Below are positions 17,101-25,047 of a stretch of 40,584 bases of DNA, piece by piece; position 1 is the stretch's first letter; each line of letters begins with the position of its first letter. Origin of the DNA: a virus; the IMG/VR virus record IMGVR_UViG_3300037258_000427, positions 1 to 40,584 of that record. One strand, written 5' to 3'. The position numbers and the translations under genes were made by a program. The notes under the pieces were generated by a model. The model did not search any database, had not been told where the DNA came from, and saw only the letters and a list, made by a program, of their open reading frames with translations.

Positions 17101-18240
17101 GGCTGGATCGTTCAATCTAATCTGGCTAATACAACCTGGGGACCAGTTAATTCAGTATCGGGGCAACCATCCCAAGCCGGAGCTTTGCCGCAAGGTTCTA
17201 GGCGCTACGGGTGCTGCACCATTGGTGCGCTTCCCGCGATTTGGCAGCCCATTCTAGGTGGGACTGCTTATATCGCCTCAGGCCCAGGAGGGGGGCCAGG
17301 AAATGTAGGAATCGATTCGGCGAGCTTACCGAGTGGTTTTACGTTCTCTACCTTCAATCCAGCCAATGTCAGCTCGAGTTCTGGTAACGCCGTACCGATA
17401 AATCCCTGGCTTGATTATTTCTATCAGGGCGCCCTAACTCAGATTTGGCCGGAGTCTCTTGCGGGTCGTTCAATGTCTGGCCCATTCCCATTGGCCGGAC
17501 CTCCATATCCTTCCGCAACGACTTTCACCCTGACAGCCATACCGTCCATAGGAGCTCAGAAAGCTACGTTGACGGCTGTCTTTGTTGATCCATTTCCGAC
17601 CGATTCAGGGGTTACGGGCGCTCATTTTCAGGTGATTTTTTCATCAGGTGAGACTCGTAACGTCTACATGAGTTACACATCAGCTTCTATCCCGGCCCAG
17701 TCTGGAGGTGGATCAGGGGATGCGATCACATTCGCCCCTCTCACTCTGACGAATACCTCGACCTCAGTGACGATTCTTCCTTTAGGGGACAATTACGTCA
17801 CGGGATATAATGGCGCCTTGGGATGCGCTCTGATTGTTCCTGGCAGTAGAACGCTCCTATTTATTGGCCTGCAGTGTTATGGCCCATTGGGCCCCGCGAA
17901 TCCGACCTGCGTGCCGGGACAGAGCGGATCGACCATGACAGCGGTTGGGGCTGATGTTTATCCCTATGCACGCATACAGTGCACGGCCTATGACCTGAAC
18001 GAGATATACGAAAATATCCAGTCCGGCGGCAATCTGTGGGACATAAATCCTTATGCCATATGGGATTTCCCCAGTTGGTCTAACTGGAGGCAGACCTCAG
18101 GAGGATATTGTTTGACTGTCGGGTCTCCGGGATGGATCGCGATTGATTATGCCAACAGCGTGATGTACGGCATCTTCAATGCGAACATTGAGGGGACGAC
18201 GACTCACATAATTAACGCCTGGTCTATTGCCTCATTATGA
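14149..18240 (+). CDS. Giant spike or fibre with Ig-like repeats and a GH5-like glycosidase domain
   Basis: The 1363-residue product has a short N-terminal virion-binding segment (1-45) and then three putative-Ig repeats of the 'LP-A-VG--Y---L-ASGG-PPY-W' kind (about 50-325). From residue 331 there is a GH5 cellulase-like domain: GYFRDPNGYLYQFRGMDRA, the acid/base glutamate in VINVANEWG (E464), and a second glutamate in VAIMESG (E735) suited as nucleophile, then WVEWAWDDHN. Two beta-rich stretches (about 485-560 and 620-715) interrupt the domain. The C-terminal 500 residues look like a beta-propeller or receptor-binding region. A polysaccharide depolymerase acting at the host surface is inferred. 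Its stop overlaps the next start (ATGA). Confidence 0.75.
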   Translation: MSTITIGFTAGPLQLQASRGLFSLESPSAAFFKQTGSGGGPLAVVTASLPNALVGQFYSASLSASGGVSPYSWNIVTATPNADMWLRCGNSALYGIPQLNETESVTLQVTDSLGTTAQANLNLVVGVTGALSIVTPSGQATYYQPTAVVGTLFSQRMLASGGNPPYYWSFTGPAFATIGSVTSTNYALPQSGWLSCAAIAAGADTFNVQVTDNNGTVVTQSVQVTHQSTGITFYPVDLTGTPVVNLPDAFASTSYLYQLKVAGGSGSGRVFSIASGSLPSGLALSSSGAISGAPSFSGSISTCQVKCVDSASNSTTIPLYLNVGSLNKVSRPAYNTGTGFFVDSNGYFRDPNGYLYQFRGMDRAHYNSANWSSTASGALAYPGVARTNYFNLGLTPAGIMANALAQNINNYILPVFMYGYFPDGTGTSGNTSLVEFAACLTDWINAFSSFSAYQNEIVINVANEWGSQTSSDPVWANAYLGVFANISAISGTTITVSTVSATNPFASCQVAYILNAGGITSQVVNLSTPAGSSGAWTVQSSVSLSGYTSGGTLNGGAIGALRSAGYTCPILIDANASGEDPYGLINYGQSLTASDPQKNIVLAHHSYHCPLPYQGTIGSVAQGTTTTLTLSNNTTSHPLAPFGGTTQFANTLYISGALGLTQLNGAQSASGTISGSPGAWIVKLNVDSTAWSGSYTANSATIVLDATTGQNIDYRILYPKFAALRSSGVCVAIMESGPGNQTGSLTSTSTWNDNQWTTPSQVISTAEANGLPWVEWAWDDHNAVITSPAAFANNSFSMTFGNNGVYTAPSNLTAFGLDIVGNPRYGLWALAQPAPYFLPQSSPLSLPTVTAGDNIFAFLGSFKAPSVFTGGIGFRGGMNVSNGTLYMTGEYVNPLNVNQYIPGMGSMLLPTLTPVTPALDGSNWPTPTTFSAPVRPIITPGSSWTPDYPWGQASGDYICGSLVYNGNMYLTGAPFYDSVNNATLGWIVQSNLANTTWGPVNSVSGQPSQAGALPQGSRRYGCCTIGALPAIWQPILGGTAYIASGPGGGPGNVGIDSASLPSGFTFSTFNPANVSSSSGNAVPINPWLDYFYQGALTQIWPESLAGRSMSGPFPLAGPPYPSATTFTLTAIPSIGAQKATLTAVFVDPFPTDSGVTGAHFQVIFSSGETRNVYMSYTSASIPAQSGGGSGDAITFAPLTLTNTSTSVTILPLGDNYVTGYNGALGCALIVPGSRTLLFIGLQCYGPLGPANPTCVPGQSGSTMTAVGADVYPYARIQCTAYDLNEIYENIQSGGNLWDINPYAIWDFPSWSNWRQTSGGYCLTVGSPGWIAIDYANSVMYGIFNANIEGTTTHIINAWSIASL

Positions 18241-18917
18241 GTATCTCCCGACTACAAACAGCGACTCCAGTAGCATTCAGCGCCAATCTGGGTCCGAGCA
18301 TTAGTTATGTTTCTGCTGTTCAGCCCGGATCGCTTCTAGTTCTTTATCTGGCTTCCAATAACTCGGCCGCCCCTACGTTGATAACGGAGGGAGCAGAAAC
18401 GGTCAACACGGCCGTTACTTATGCTGGAAACGCTTCGCTATCCTCCTGGCAGTCGATTTACTACGTTACCAATACCGCGGGCGGGACTCTTTCGTTCTCT
18501 GTGACGTTTGGACAAACCAGGAACGGTGTTCTATTCGCAGAGGAATGGGCAGGAATAGCCACAAGCTCCGCTTTTGATGTTGCTAGCGTTGTTGGAACTG
18601 GAGATAGTACCAGTCCCGCGAGCGCCTCGGTGACTCCTGGAGCTACAGGAGAATTGGCTCTAGCGCTACTCGTAGCAGGCTCTGCTGGAACTTTGAGTTC
18701 ATGGAGTAACGGCTTCGGAGCGCAGAACTCAAATACTTCTGGTCCTAATTATTACTCAGCCTCTCAGATACTGGCGAGCACCTCAGGTATAGCCTCTGGC
18801 GCCACTATCGCTTCTTCGGTCAATTGGGCCACTTCGGTAGCTCTGTTCAAGCCGGCCGCATCTCCTCCTCCTTCAAATCCCGCCATGGGATCTGCCGCTC
18901 TTTTGCTGCTGGGCTGA
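18237..18917 (+). CDS. Beta-rich virion protein (226 aa), paralogue of the next gene's N-terminus
   Basis: The sequence LLVLYLASNNSAAPT, FAEEWAGIATSSAFD and VTPGATGELALALLVAGS parallels the first 210 residues of the following gene (LIALFDCQNTTSTTA, ILEYSGISGAFDAAS, VTPAASGELAIFFAATGG). Both end with NWxxxxxLFK. This lectin-like beta-sandwich is frequent in phage fibres and exported proteins. It ends in a Pro/Ser linker and a hydrophobic LLLLG tail. Start overlaps the spike stop. Confidence 0.65.
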   Translation: MSISRLQTATPVAFSANLGPSISYVSAVQPGSLLVLYLASNNSAAPTLITEGAETVNTAVTYAGNASLSSWQSIYYVTNTAGGTLSFSVTFGQTRNGVLFAEEWAGIATSSAFDVASVVGTGDSTSPASASVTPGATGELALALLVAGSAGTLSSWSNGFGAQNSNTSGPNYYSASQILASTSGIASGATIASSVNWATSVALFKPAASPPPSNPAMGSAALLLLG

Positions 18918-18921
18918 TCAG

Positions 18922-20793
18922 ATGACGATAGCCTTAGTCAATAAGTCAAAGCATCAGGTTATCTCGCTCGCAACGACTAACCCTATTAGTTATTCGGCAG
19001 CTGGCGGCACCACGCTGATTGCACTATTTGATTGCCAGAATACGACCTCCACCACAGCCACTATCGCGGATACGGTGGGTAATAGCTGGTCTACTGCGGT
19101 CGGATTTTCTACCGGATCAGGCAATGCGCACATAGCTGCTTTCTATGTGCCGAGTTCAATTTCAGGTGCGAACACCATTACGGTCACCACCGACGGCTCA
19201 GTGCTGTCGAATCTGTTTATTCTTGAATATTCCGGTATTTCTGGGGCTTTTGATGCCGCTTCGGTCATCAAGGGTGCGTTCGGAACCGGCGTTTTAGCGA
19301 ATTCTGTTACTCCTGCTGCATCAGGAGAGTTGGCTATTTTCTTTGCCGCCACTGGTGGCACCAGCGGAGTCTTTAGCGCCTTTACAGGCGGATTCACTCA
19401 GGAAGATTCTCAGTCCGGAGGGCCCTCGGCTACCTGGGGAGATCTGATAGCAGGCTCTGGAGCAGTCAATGCTTCGGCCACATTGAGCGTCAGCACCAAC
19501 TGGTCAGCGATTATTCTCTTATTCAAGAGTCTCGCTGTCCTGTCGTTGGCCGATTCCTCTGCGTCTGTGGTGACTAGCAGTGTTACTGCCAGTAGCCCAT
19601 GCGTGGTTAATGATTTGCTGCTGTCGCAGTTTCAGCTCAACAACGTTTCTGCTGCGCATTCTACCTTCACTCCTACAATCTCAGATACGGTCAATATCAG
19701 TACCTATGCGGTGCCGTGGTCTACTTACTACGCAGCCGGATCTAAGATCTATGGTTACGCGTGGCTGGCTGCGACGACTGCAGGAACTCCGACGGTATCG
19801 GTAGCCTCAAATGTCGCCTTCAGCGGAGGGGAATTTAACTACATCCGCATCACTAATTTCGCCGTCACTCCGGCGCTTGATCCTGCCTCAACCAGTGCTA
19901 GCAGTAGTACAAATCCGATCACGGGAAGCATTACCACAGGGGGGATTAATGAGGCCGTCTTGCAGCTGATGTGGAATACCGCAGGCGGCAGTATCCCCTC
20001 CGGTCCTGGCGGCTGGAGCGAGATATTTAACGCCAGTGGTGGCGGCATTATCGATCCTTTCTGGCTCGAGAATGCAGCTCCAGGAACGGCGACATTCTCT
20101 GCTAATGGCAGCACATCGGCGCCGTGGTATTCAGTCACGGCAGGCTTTGCCTCGGGAGCTTTTGGCGGAACACTGAATGCCAACGTGGGGACGTTCTCTC
20201 TCACCGGGCAATCTGCCACCCTGACGTTATCCCAGATCCAGCAGCTGGTGCTGCTCGCCAACCCAGGTGCGTTCGACCTTCTGGGGGCGCAATCGCAGAG
20301 TCTGCTGCAGCAGTCGTTCGATACCGGAGTCTTTTCATGGACCGGTAGAAGCGCCTCATTCTCTCAGAGCACCGGCTATACGCCCTTTGTGGTCTCGACC
20401 GGGATATTCGCGCTCACTGGATTTGATGCCGCCCTTCAGACTGGAAACTACGTCTTTTCGGCATTCTCCGGAACCTTTGCGATCTCAGGCCAGAATGCTA
20501 CCTTTACCCTGATTGTTCAGGGAAACATGCCCAACTTGGTAGGGATGGATTTCTATCAGGCTCTGGATGCTCTGCAAAATGCGGGTATCTATGTTCCCGG
20601 GGGGCCGGTGAGCACGACCTCGAGCCTATCGGTGATATGGGCTCCGAGCACGGTTACTCCCGGGTTTGTCTCGGCGCAATCGTTAGCCTTTGGCACGGAA
20701 GTGGCGGCTGGTACTCCACTAGTTCTGACCTTGTCTCAGTTCCCTTTTAGCAGCGTGATCGATCTACCTCCGGACTGGAAGCAGGCACACTAA
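18922..20793 (+). CDS. Multidomain beta-rich virion protein with a PASTA-like C-terminus
   Basis: The 623-residue protein has two tandem beta-sandwich domains (1-210 and about 210-415) and then five short repeats of the form G-x-F-x-hydrophobic-x-G-x-x-A (GTFSLTGQSATL, GAFDLLGAQSQSL, GVFSWTGRSASFS, GIFALTGFDAALQ, GTFAISGQNATF; about 420-530). The end is a PASTA-like domain from residue 536 (MPNLVGMDFYQALDALQNAG, then the 'SLAFGTEVAAGTPLVLTLS' ending). PASTA domains bind peptidoglycan or beta-lactam-like ligands in kinases and PBPs. In a virion this suggests cell-wall contact during entry. It abuts the gp4-like gene (TAATG). Confidence 0.7.
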   Translation: MTIALVNKSKHQVISLATTNPISYSAAGGTTLIALFDCQNTTSTTATIADTVGNSWSTAVGFSTGSGNAHIAAFYVPSSISGANTITVTTDGSVLSNLFILEYSGISGAFDAASVIKGAFGTGVLANSVTPAASGELAIFFAATGGTSGVFSAFTGGFTQEDSQSGGPSATWGDLIAGSGAVNASATLSVSTNWSAIILLFKSLAVLSLADSSASVVTSSVTASSPCVVNDLLLSQFQLNNVSAAHSTFTPTISDTVNISTYAVPWSTYYAAGSKIYGYAWLAATTAGTPTVSVASNVAFSGGEFNYIRITNFAVTPALDPASTSASSSTNPITGSITTGGINEAVLQLMWNTAGGSIPSGPGGWSEIFNASGGGIIDPFWLENAAPGTATFSANGSTSAPWYSVTAGFASGAFGGTLNANVGTFSLTGQSATLTLSQIQQLVLLANPGAFDLLGAQSQSLLQQSFDTGVFSWTGRSASFSQSTGYTPFVVSTGIFALTGFDAALQTGNYVFSAFSGTFAISGQNATFTLIVQGNMPNLVGMDFYQALDALQNAGIYVPGGPVSTTSSLSVIWAPSTVTPGFVSAQSLAFGTEVAAGTPLVLTLSQFPFSSVIDLPPDWKQAH

Positions 20794-21752
20794 TGGCACA
20801 GACAGCCCTAGATATCATAGAAGCCGCTCTGCGAAGGATTAATTCCTATCAGCACGGAGAGACGATCGCTCAGCCGGATCAGGCTGATTGCCTGGAAACC
20901 TTGAACGATCTGCTGGAATCCTGGAGCACGGATAAGCAACAGATATTCGGCAGCCAGGAACATATTCTGCAGTGGGTGAACGGTCAGAAACAGTACAAGA
21001 TCGGAAACCCCACTTGTACTGATTTGGGAGAGCCACCCTTTACGGGGACACTATCTGCTGGTTCAACTACCATCAGCGGCATTACTAATATGCCCTCCGA
21101 TCTGATCGTGGACGCGACTTTGACCGATGTGGCTAATGTGATCCCTGCGGGGACGACTGTCACCGCGATCAGCGTAGGAAGCTTAACGATGAGTGCGAGT
21201 GCTACAGCGACCCCGGCGGGAACGGACAATATTACTTATACGATACCCGGAGACTTTGCTGTACCGCGTCCCTTGAGGATCACCGGAGGCTATACCCGGA
21301 TCAATGAGCTGGATTTTTGGCTCGATGTTTATATGAGTCAGGATGAGTACAACGCCATTCTGCTCAAGATCCAGCCGGGACCGTGGCCCACCGTGATGTG
21401 GTACAACCCATTGATGCCCTATGGAATCCTGAACGTCTATATGACTCCGGGCCAAAATGCAGAACTGCATCTCTTTACAGATACGATCCTGTCTAATCTA
21501 ACTCTGACACAAACTCTCATACTTCCTCAGGGATACTCCAGAGCGCTGAAATGGAACCTGGCTAAAGAACTGTGGAGCGAATATTGGAGCGGAACTCCGA
21601 TTCCTTCGAGCATTAGCGTGAATGCTAAAGAGTCTTTGAATGCGATCAAAGCCCTAAACGCTCAGCCACCACAGAGAGCCGGATATGATCGGGCGCTGAT
21701 TCGAGGCAATAGGCCCGATGGCAGCTGGATCATCCACGGGGGATTCAACTAG
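20793..21752 (+). CDS. Tail accessory factor, P22 gp4-like head-tail adaptor
   Basis: The first 60 residues (TALDIIEAALRRINSYQHGE, then DCLETLNDLLESWSTD) match the helical adaptor family represented by P22 gp4, which binds below the portal. Residues about 80-145 are a Thr/Ser/Gly-rich beta insertion (GTLSAGSTTISGITNMPSDL), not found in the 166-residue P22 protein and explaining the length of 319. The C-terminal part returns to helices (LKWNLAKELWSEYWSG). Confidence 0.82.
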   Translation: MAQTALDIIEAALRRINSYQHGETIAQPDQADCLETLNDLLESWSTDKQQIFGSQEHILQWVNGQKQYKIGNPTCTDLGEPPFTGTLSAGSTTISGITNMPSDLIVDATLTDVANVIPAGTTVTAISVGSLTMSASATATPAGTDNITYTIPGDFAVPRPLRITGGYTRINELDFWLDVYMSQDEYNAILLKIQPGPWPTVMWYNPLMPYGILNVYMTPGQNAELHLFTDTILSNLTLTQTLILPQGYSRALKWNLAKELWSEYWSGTPIPSSISVNAKESLNAIKALNAQPPQRAGYDRALIRGNRPDGSWIIHGGFN

Positions 21753-21765
21753 GATGAAAGCCTAA

Positions 21766-23325
21766 GTGGCGCTGCAGCTATTCGGAGATTTTGGATTCGT
21801 TGGAGGATCTGACGAAACTGCCAATCCTTATCAGGATGCGCAGCAGTGCATCAATTATTTTCCTGAACTATCCCCATCAAAGGCCGCAAAAGAGACAGTG
21901 TCTCTATTGGGCACGCCGGGGCTAATCCAGGTAGCTGCCGCTCCGGGTGGCGGGGCTCCCACTCTAGGGAATATCTGGGCACCGCCATCCACGGTGACGA
22001 ATTTACCGGTCCGAGGGATGTGGGTGCTTCCGGGATGGACACAGGCTCTAGCAGTCATCGGAAATACCTGCTACTTGGTTCGAATCATCACCTATGGGGA
22101 CCAGGATAATCCTGGGAGTTTATTACTAATCCCAGTAGGGAACCTTCTCACCGCAAACGGGCCGGTGAACATCCGGGATAATGGAATAGGAGGCTACGCC
22201 GTTTTGGTCGACGGAGACAACGGCTATCTCTATAGCATTCAGACCATGGGATTCAGCCGGATCATTTCACCCGCGTGGCTGGGTTCAAATACGGTCGCCT
22301 TTATCGACGGTTGGTGGATCTTTAACCAACCGGGAACACAGGTGTTTTATACCAATTATCCCCAGTATGGAACTGGCTTCTCAGGCTCCTATTACGCTCT
22401 CAAGGATGCGTCCTCGGACAAACTTATAGGAGTTATTGAGAACAAGGAAGAGCTCTGGCTGATCGGGGAGAGAACGACAGAAATATGGTACGACGCCGGA
22501 GGCACGTATTTCCCCTTCTCAAGACTTGTGGGAACCGAAATACAGATGGGCTGCAAGGCCGTCTATTCGATCGCTCGCCTGATCACCTCGGATGGAGAGG
22601 GACTGATCTGGTTTGGCAGATCAGAGCGCGGGGAGAACCTCGTTGTTAGGACGCAGGGGTTTACTCAGAAAGTGGTATCCACCCCTGCGGTATCCAATGC
22701 CATTGCCAAATATCAGACTACCTCGGATGCGATCGGCTATACGTATAGTTCTGGGGGACATGAGTTCTATGTGCTTTTATTCCCTACGGCCGATGCTTGC
22801 TGGGTTTATGACGCGACGCTGCCTCCTGAATTAGCCTGGCATCAGAGGCTCTCTTACGACCCCTATGCGGCGGCTTTCCACCGGCACCGCTCTAACTGCT
22901 TCATGAACTTCGCTGGCATGAGAATAGTCGGGGATTATCAGAATGGTGCTCTGTATCAGATGACGCGAGCAGCCTATAGCGATATGGGCTGGCCCATGGT
23001 GGCCAGGCGTCGTAGCCCCTATGTCTGGAATAAAGAGAACCGAGAACGAGCCTTTATGCAGAGTCTGCAGGTGGACTTTCAGCCCGGTAAAGGCACTTCA
23101 TCAGGTTTAGGAGCCGATCCACAGGCAACGCTGAGGATTTCCAGAGATTACGGCACGACCTATGGTCCTGCGGTCCAGTCACCCATGGGGGCCATCGGTA
23201 ATTCCCAGAATCGTTGTATGTGGAGAAAGCTGGGGTTTTCGAGAGGAGCCGTAGCGGAGATTGAAGTTATCGCCCCCGTTAACCGGGATATCGTCGGGGT
23301 GACGCTCAGAGCGTTAGGTCCCTGA
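21766..23325 (+). CDS. Packaged DNA stabilisation protein, P22 gp10-like
   Basis: The 519-residue product has the hallmarks of the gp10 family: NPYQDAQQCINYFPE near the N-terminus, LLGTPGL, VPVRGMW-like repeats, and late DMGWPMVARRRSPYVW and SRDYGTTYGP. It forms the hexameric tail ring that closes the portal after packaging. Start is GTG at 21766 after AGGATGAAAG. The stop overlaps the next ATG (TGATG). Confidence 0.88.
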   Translation: MALQLFGDFGFVGGSDETANPYQDAQQCINYFPELSPSKAAKETVSLLGTPGLIQVAAAPGGGAPTLGNIWAPPSTVTNLPVRGMWVLPGWTQALAVIGNTCYLVRIITYGDQDNPGSLLLIPVGNLLTANGPVNIRDNGIGGYAVLVDGDNGYLYSIQTMGFSRIISPAWLGSNTVAFIDGWWIFNQPGTQVFYTNYPQYGTGFSGSYYALKDASSDKLIGVIENKEELWLIGERTTEIWYDAGGTYFPFSRLVGTEIQMGCKAVYSIARLITSDGEGLIWFGRSERGENLVVRTQGFTQKVVSTPAVSNAIAKYQTTSDAIGYTYSSGGHEFYVLLFPTADACWVYDATLPPELAWHQRLSYDPYAAAFHRHRSNCFMNFAGMRIVGDYQNGALYQMTRAAYSDMGWPMVARRRSPYVWNKENRERAFMQSLQVDFQPGKGTSSGLGADPQATLRISRDYGTTYGPAVQSPMGAIGNSQNRCMWRKLGFSRGAVAEIEVIAPVNRDIVGVTLRALGP

Positions 23326-23909
23326 TGGCCAGTCTCTTACCATCGACCATCCTGCCTTATACCGAGCCCATCGGGCAGGTCATGCAGGACGGATCAGTTC
23401 AGATCGATAAGAACTGGTGGCTGCTGATTTATAACCTCTGCATCAATATCCTGGGGACCAGCCAGACGGGGCTTCCAGCTGATGCCCTGCAGGACCTGTT
23501 CTCTGCTGACCTGGACGCCATCGACTCGGATGCGGTCGCGCTACGCCGGCCGATCGCTAACCTTGCCGTTGAGCTCGAGGACCCGCTCAAGATTAGTGCC
23601 AGCGAGCTCCCAGAGATCTTTAGGAACTACCTGCTGGCTCAGGACGCTCTTTTGCCCGATGCGCCAACGTGGCCGCAGCCCATTGCCTCGATCGTCCCCA
23701 CGGGCTCCGTATTCACCTATACGGCCTCTTACCCAGGGACTGTGGTGATTCAGGGCGGGACGGTCTCTGTCATAGCGCTGGTCAGGCAGAAAACCTCGGT
23801 TACGACAGGACTCACGGACGGAGTTATTCCGATGAGCCGATATGATCAGGTTCAGGTGACGTATGTATCGGCCCCGACCATGTCCTTTATTCCCTGGAGT
23901 TCGATGTGA
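23325..23909 (+). CDS. Hypothetical tail protein (194 aa)
   Basis: The N-terminal half is mixed helical (QMQDGSVQIDKNWWLLIYNLC-like segment at 20-40) and the C-terminal 60 residues form a beta segment (TYTASYPGTVVIQGGTVSVI). Its place directly after gp10 is that of tail-needle or tail-completion genes, but there is no long coiled coil, so it is not a P22 gp26-type needle. Confidence 0.6.
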   Translation: MASLLPSTILPYTEPIGQVMQDGSVQIDKNWWLLIYNLCINILGTSQTGLPADALQDLFSADLDAIDSDAVALRRPIANLAVELEDPLKISASELPEIFRNYLLAQDALLPDAPTWPQPIASIVPTGSVFTYTASYPGTVVIQGGTVSVIALVRQKTSVTTGLTDGVIPMSRYDQVQVTYVSAPTMSFIPWSSM

Positions 23910-24247
23910 CCACGGTAACCCAAACCCAACTCATAGCCCCAGCTGCCATATCCACGGCGGATAATGTGCTCTTTACCGTCCCTGGACAGACCACCATAAA
24001 AATTGGCCGCGCGGTTTTTATCAATACCTCCACGGTAGCCGACACCATTACGGCGGCTATCACCACGGGGGGCGCCATCGGGCCTGGAACCGAATTAATA
24101 GCCGGTCGCCCCATCGCTCCAGGGGAGTCCTATGTCTCACCGGAACTGGCTGGGGCGGTGGCTCCTGCCGGATCTCAGATCAGGGCGGTTCACAGCGTGG
24201 GGAGTGCTTCGATAACCTTTACGGTTTCTGGACTTACCATCGTTTAA
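23906..24247 (+). CDS. Hypothetical tail-module beta protein (113 aa)
   Basis: GTG at 23906 overlaps the previous stop (ATGTGA context). The sequence (TTVTQTQLIAPAAISTAD, then ELIAGRPIAPGESYVSPELA) has the pattern of small phage proteins with alternating Thr/Ile strands. Function unknown. Confidence 0.62.
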   Translation: MTTVTQTQLIAPAAISTADNVLFTVPGQTTIKIGRAVFINTSTVADTITAAITTGGAIGPGTELIAGRPIAPGESYVSPELAGAVAPAGSQIRAVHSVGSASITFTVSGLTIV

Positions 24248-24323
24248 GGGTTAGATTTGTCCTACGGGCTCGCGCTCGAGTGCTCTCCATGTACTCGAGT
24301 ATCCAGTTGCAGCCTATACCTAA
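24248..24323. other. 76-bp gap in the tail module
   Basis: No convincing gene is seen. A 15-codon frame from GTG 24279 ([15 protein letters not shown]) ends by overlapping the next ATG and might be a leader peptide. The inverted CTCGAG...CTCGAG pair (24278 and 24295 region) is short. Confidence 0.35.
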
Positions 24324-24506
24324 ATGAGTACCGAAAAGGCCTATAGAAATCTGGCCTGGGATACTTATTTTGCCTCCATCTTCGGGATGAGTCTTCATCC
24401 TGGTACGACGCGAGATGCCGCTCAACATCGAAGCATCGAGGAGTGCGCCAGGCTGGCAGACGAGATGCTCAAAGAGCGCGATAAACGCTGGCCGGAAGAT
24501 GCTTAG
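24324..24506 (+). CDS. Hypothetical protein (60 aa)
   Basis: The product reads [20 protein letters not shown], then a helical acidic/basic C-terminus ([20 protein letters not shown]). It overlaps the following oxygenase gene by 8 bases. The helical amphipathic look suggests a small soluble partner protein. Function unknown. Confidence 0.6.
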   Translation: MSTEKAYRNLAWDTYFASIFGMSLHPGTTRDAAQHRSIEECARLADEMLKERDKRWPEDA

Positions 24507-25047
24507 ATTGCTTCAGGATGCCTACGCAGATACGTCCAGGCTCACAGAGCAGCTCGAGGCTCATCCTGAGGTATGGAACACCATTACTTTAAGAACCGAG
24601 CACCCGCGCTCCCCTCATAGGGAGATAGATGATATCTGGGTCCGATACAACCCGATAGAGCACTATCACGGTGATATGTCCGCCTTCAATGGCGAGCACG
24701 CAGGGGAATGGTATCCGTCTGCTGAAATTCTCCCAGAAGCTAAGCGCCTAGCGCAGGGTATTCAGCGCGACTATCTTGGGAACACATTGGGAGCAGTCCT
24801 GATTACCAAGATTCCAGCCGGAAAGAGGTGTTATCCACATATAGACCAGGGCTGGCACGCCGGCTATTACGAAAAGTTTGCCCTGCAGGTTAAGGGAAAC
24901 AAGCAACAGACGTTCCACGTGGCTGAAGAGACGCTGCGCACGAAAAGTGGCGATCTATTCGAGTTCGATAACTCCATAGAGCACTGGGTGCTCAATCCCT
25001 CGGATGAGGATCGAATTACGATGATCGTCTGTATTAGGAGACACTGA
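24499..25047 (+). CDS. 2-oxoglutarate/Fe(II) oxygenase, aspartyl/asparaginyl beta-hydroxylase-like
   Basis: ATG at 24499 gives 182 residues. The double-stranded beta-helix signature is present: the HxD iron pair in [11 protein letters not shown] (H114, D116), the distal histidine in [19 protein letters not shown] (H162), and the 2-oxoglutarate-binding arginine in DEDRITMIV (R172). The spacing fits the Asp/Asn beta-hydroxylase family, which hydroxylates Asp or Asn side chains in proteins. An open extension to 24415 overlaps the upstream gene and lacks family residues, so it is excluded. Placed between tail genes and ejection proteins, its target may be a virion protein. Confidence 0.82.
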   Translation: MLRLLQDAYADTSRLTEQLEAHPEVWNTITLRTEHPRSPHREIDDIWVRYNPIEHYHGDMSAFNGEHAGEWYPSAEILPEAKRLAQGIQRDYLGNTLGAVLITKIPAGKRCYPHIDQGWHAGYYEKFALQVKGNKQQTFHVAEETLRTKSGDLFEFDNSIEHWVLNPSDEDRITMIVCIRRH

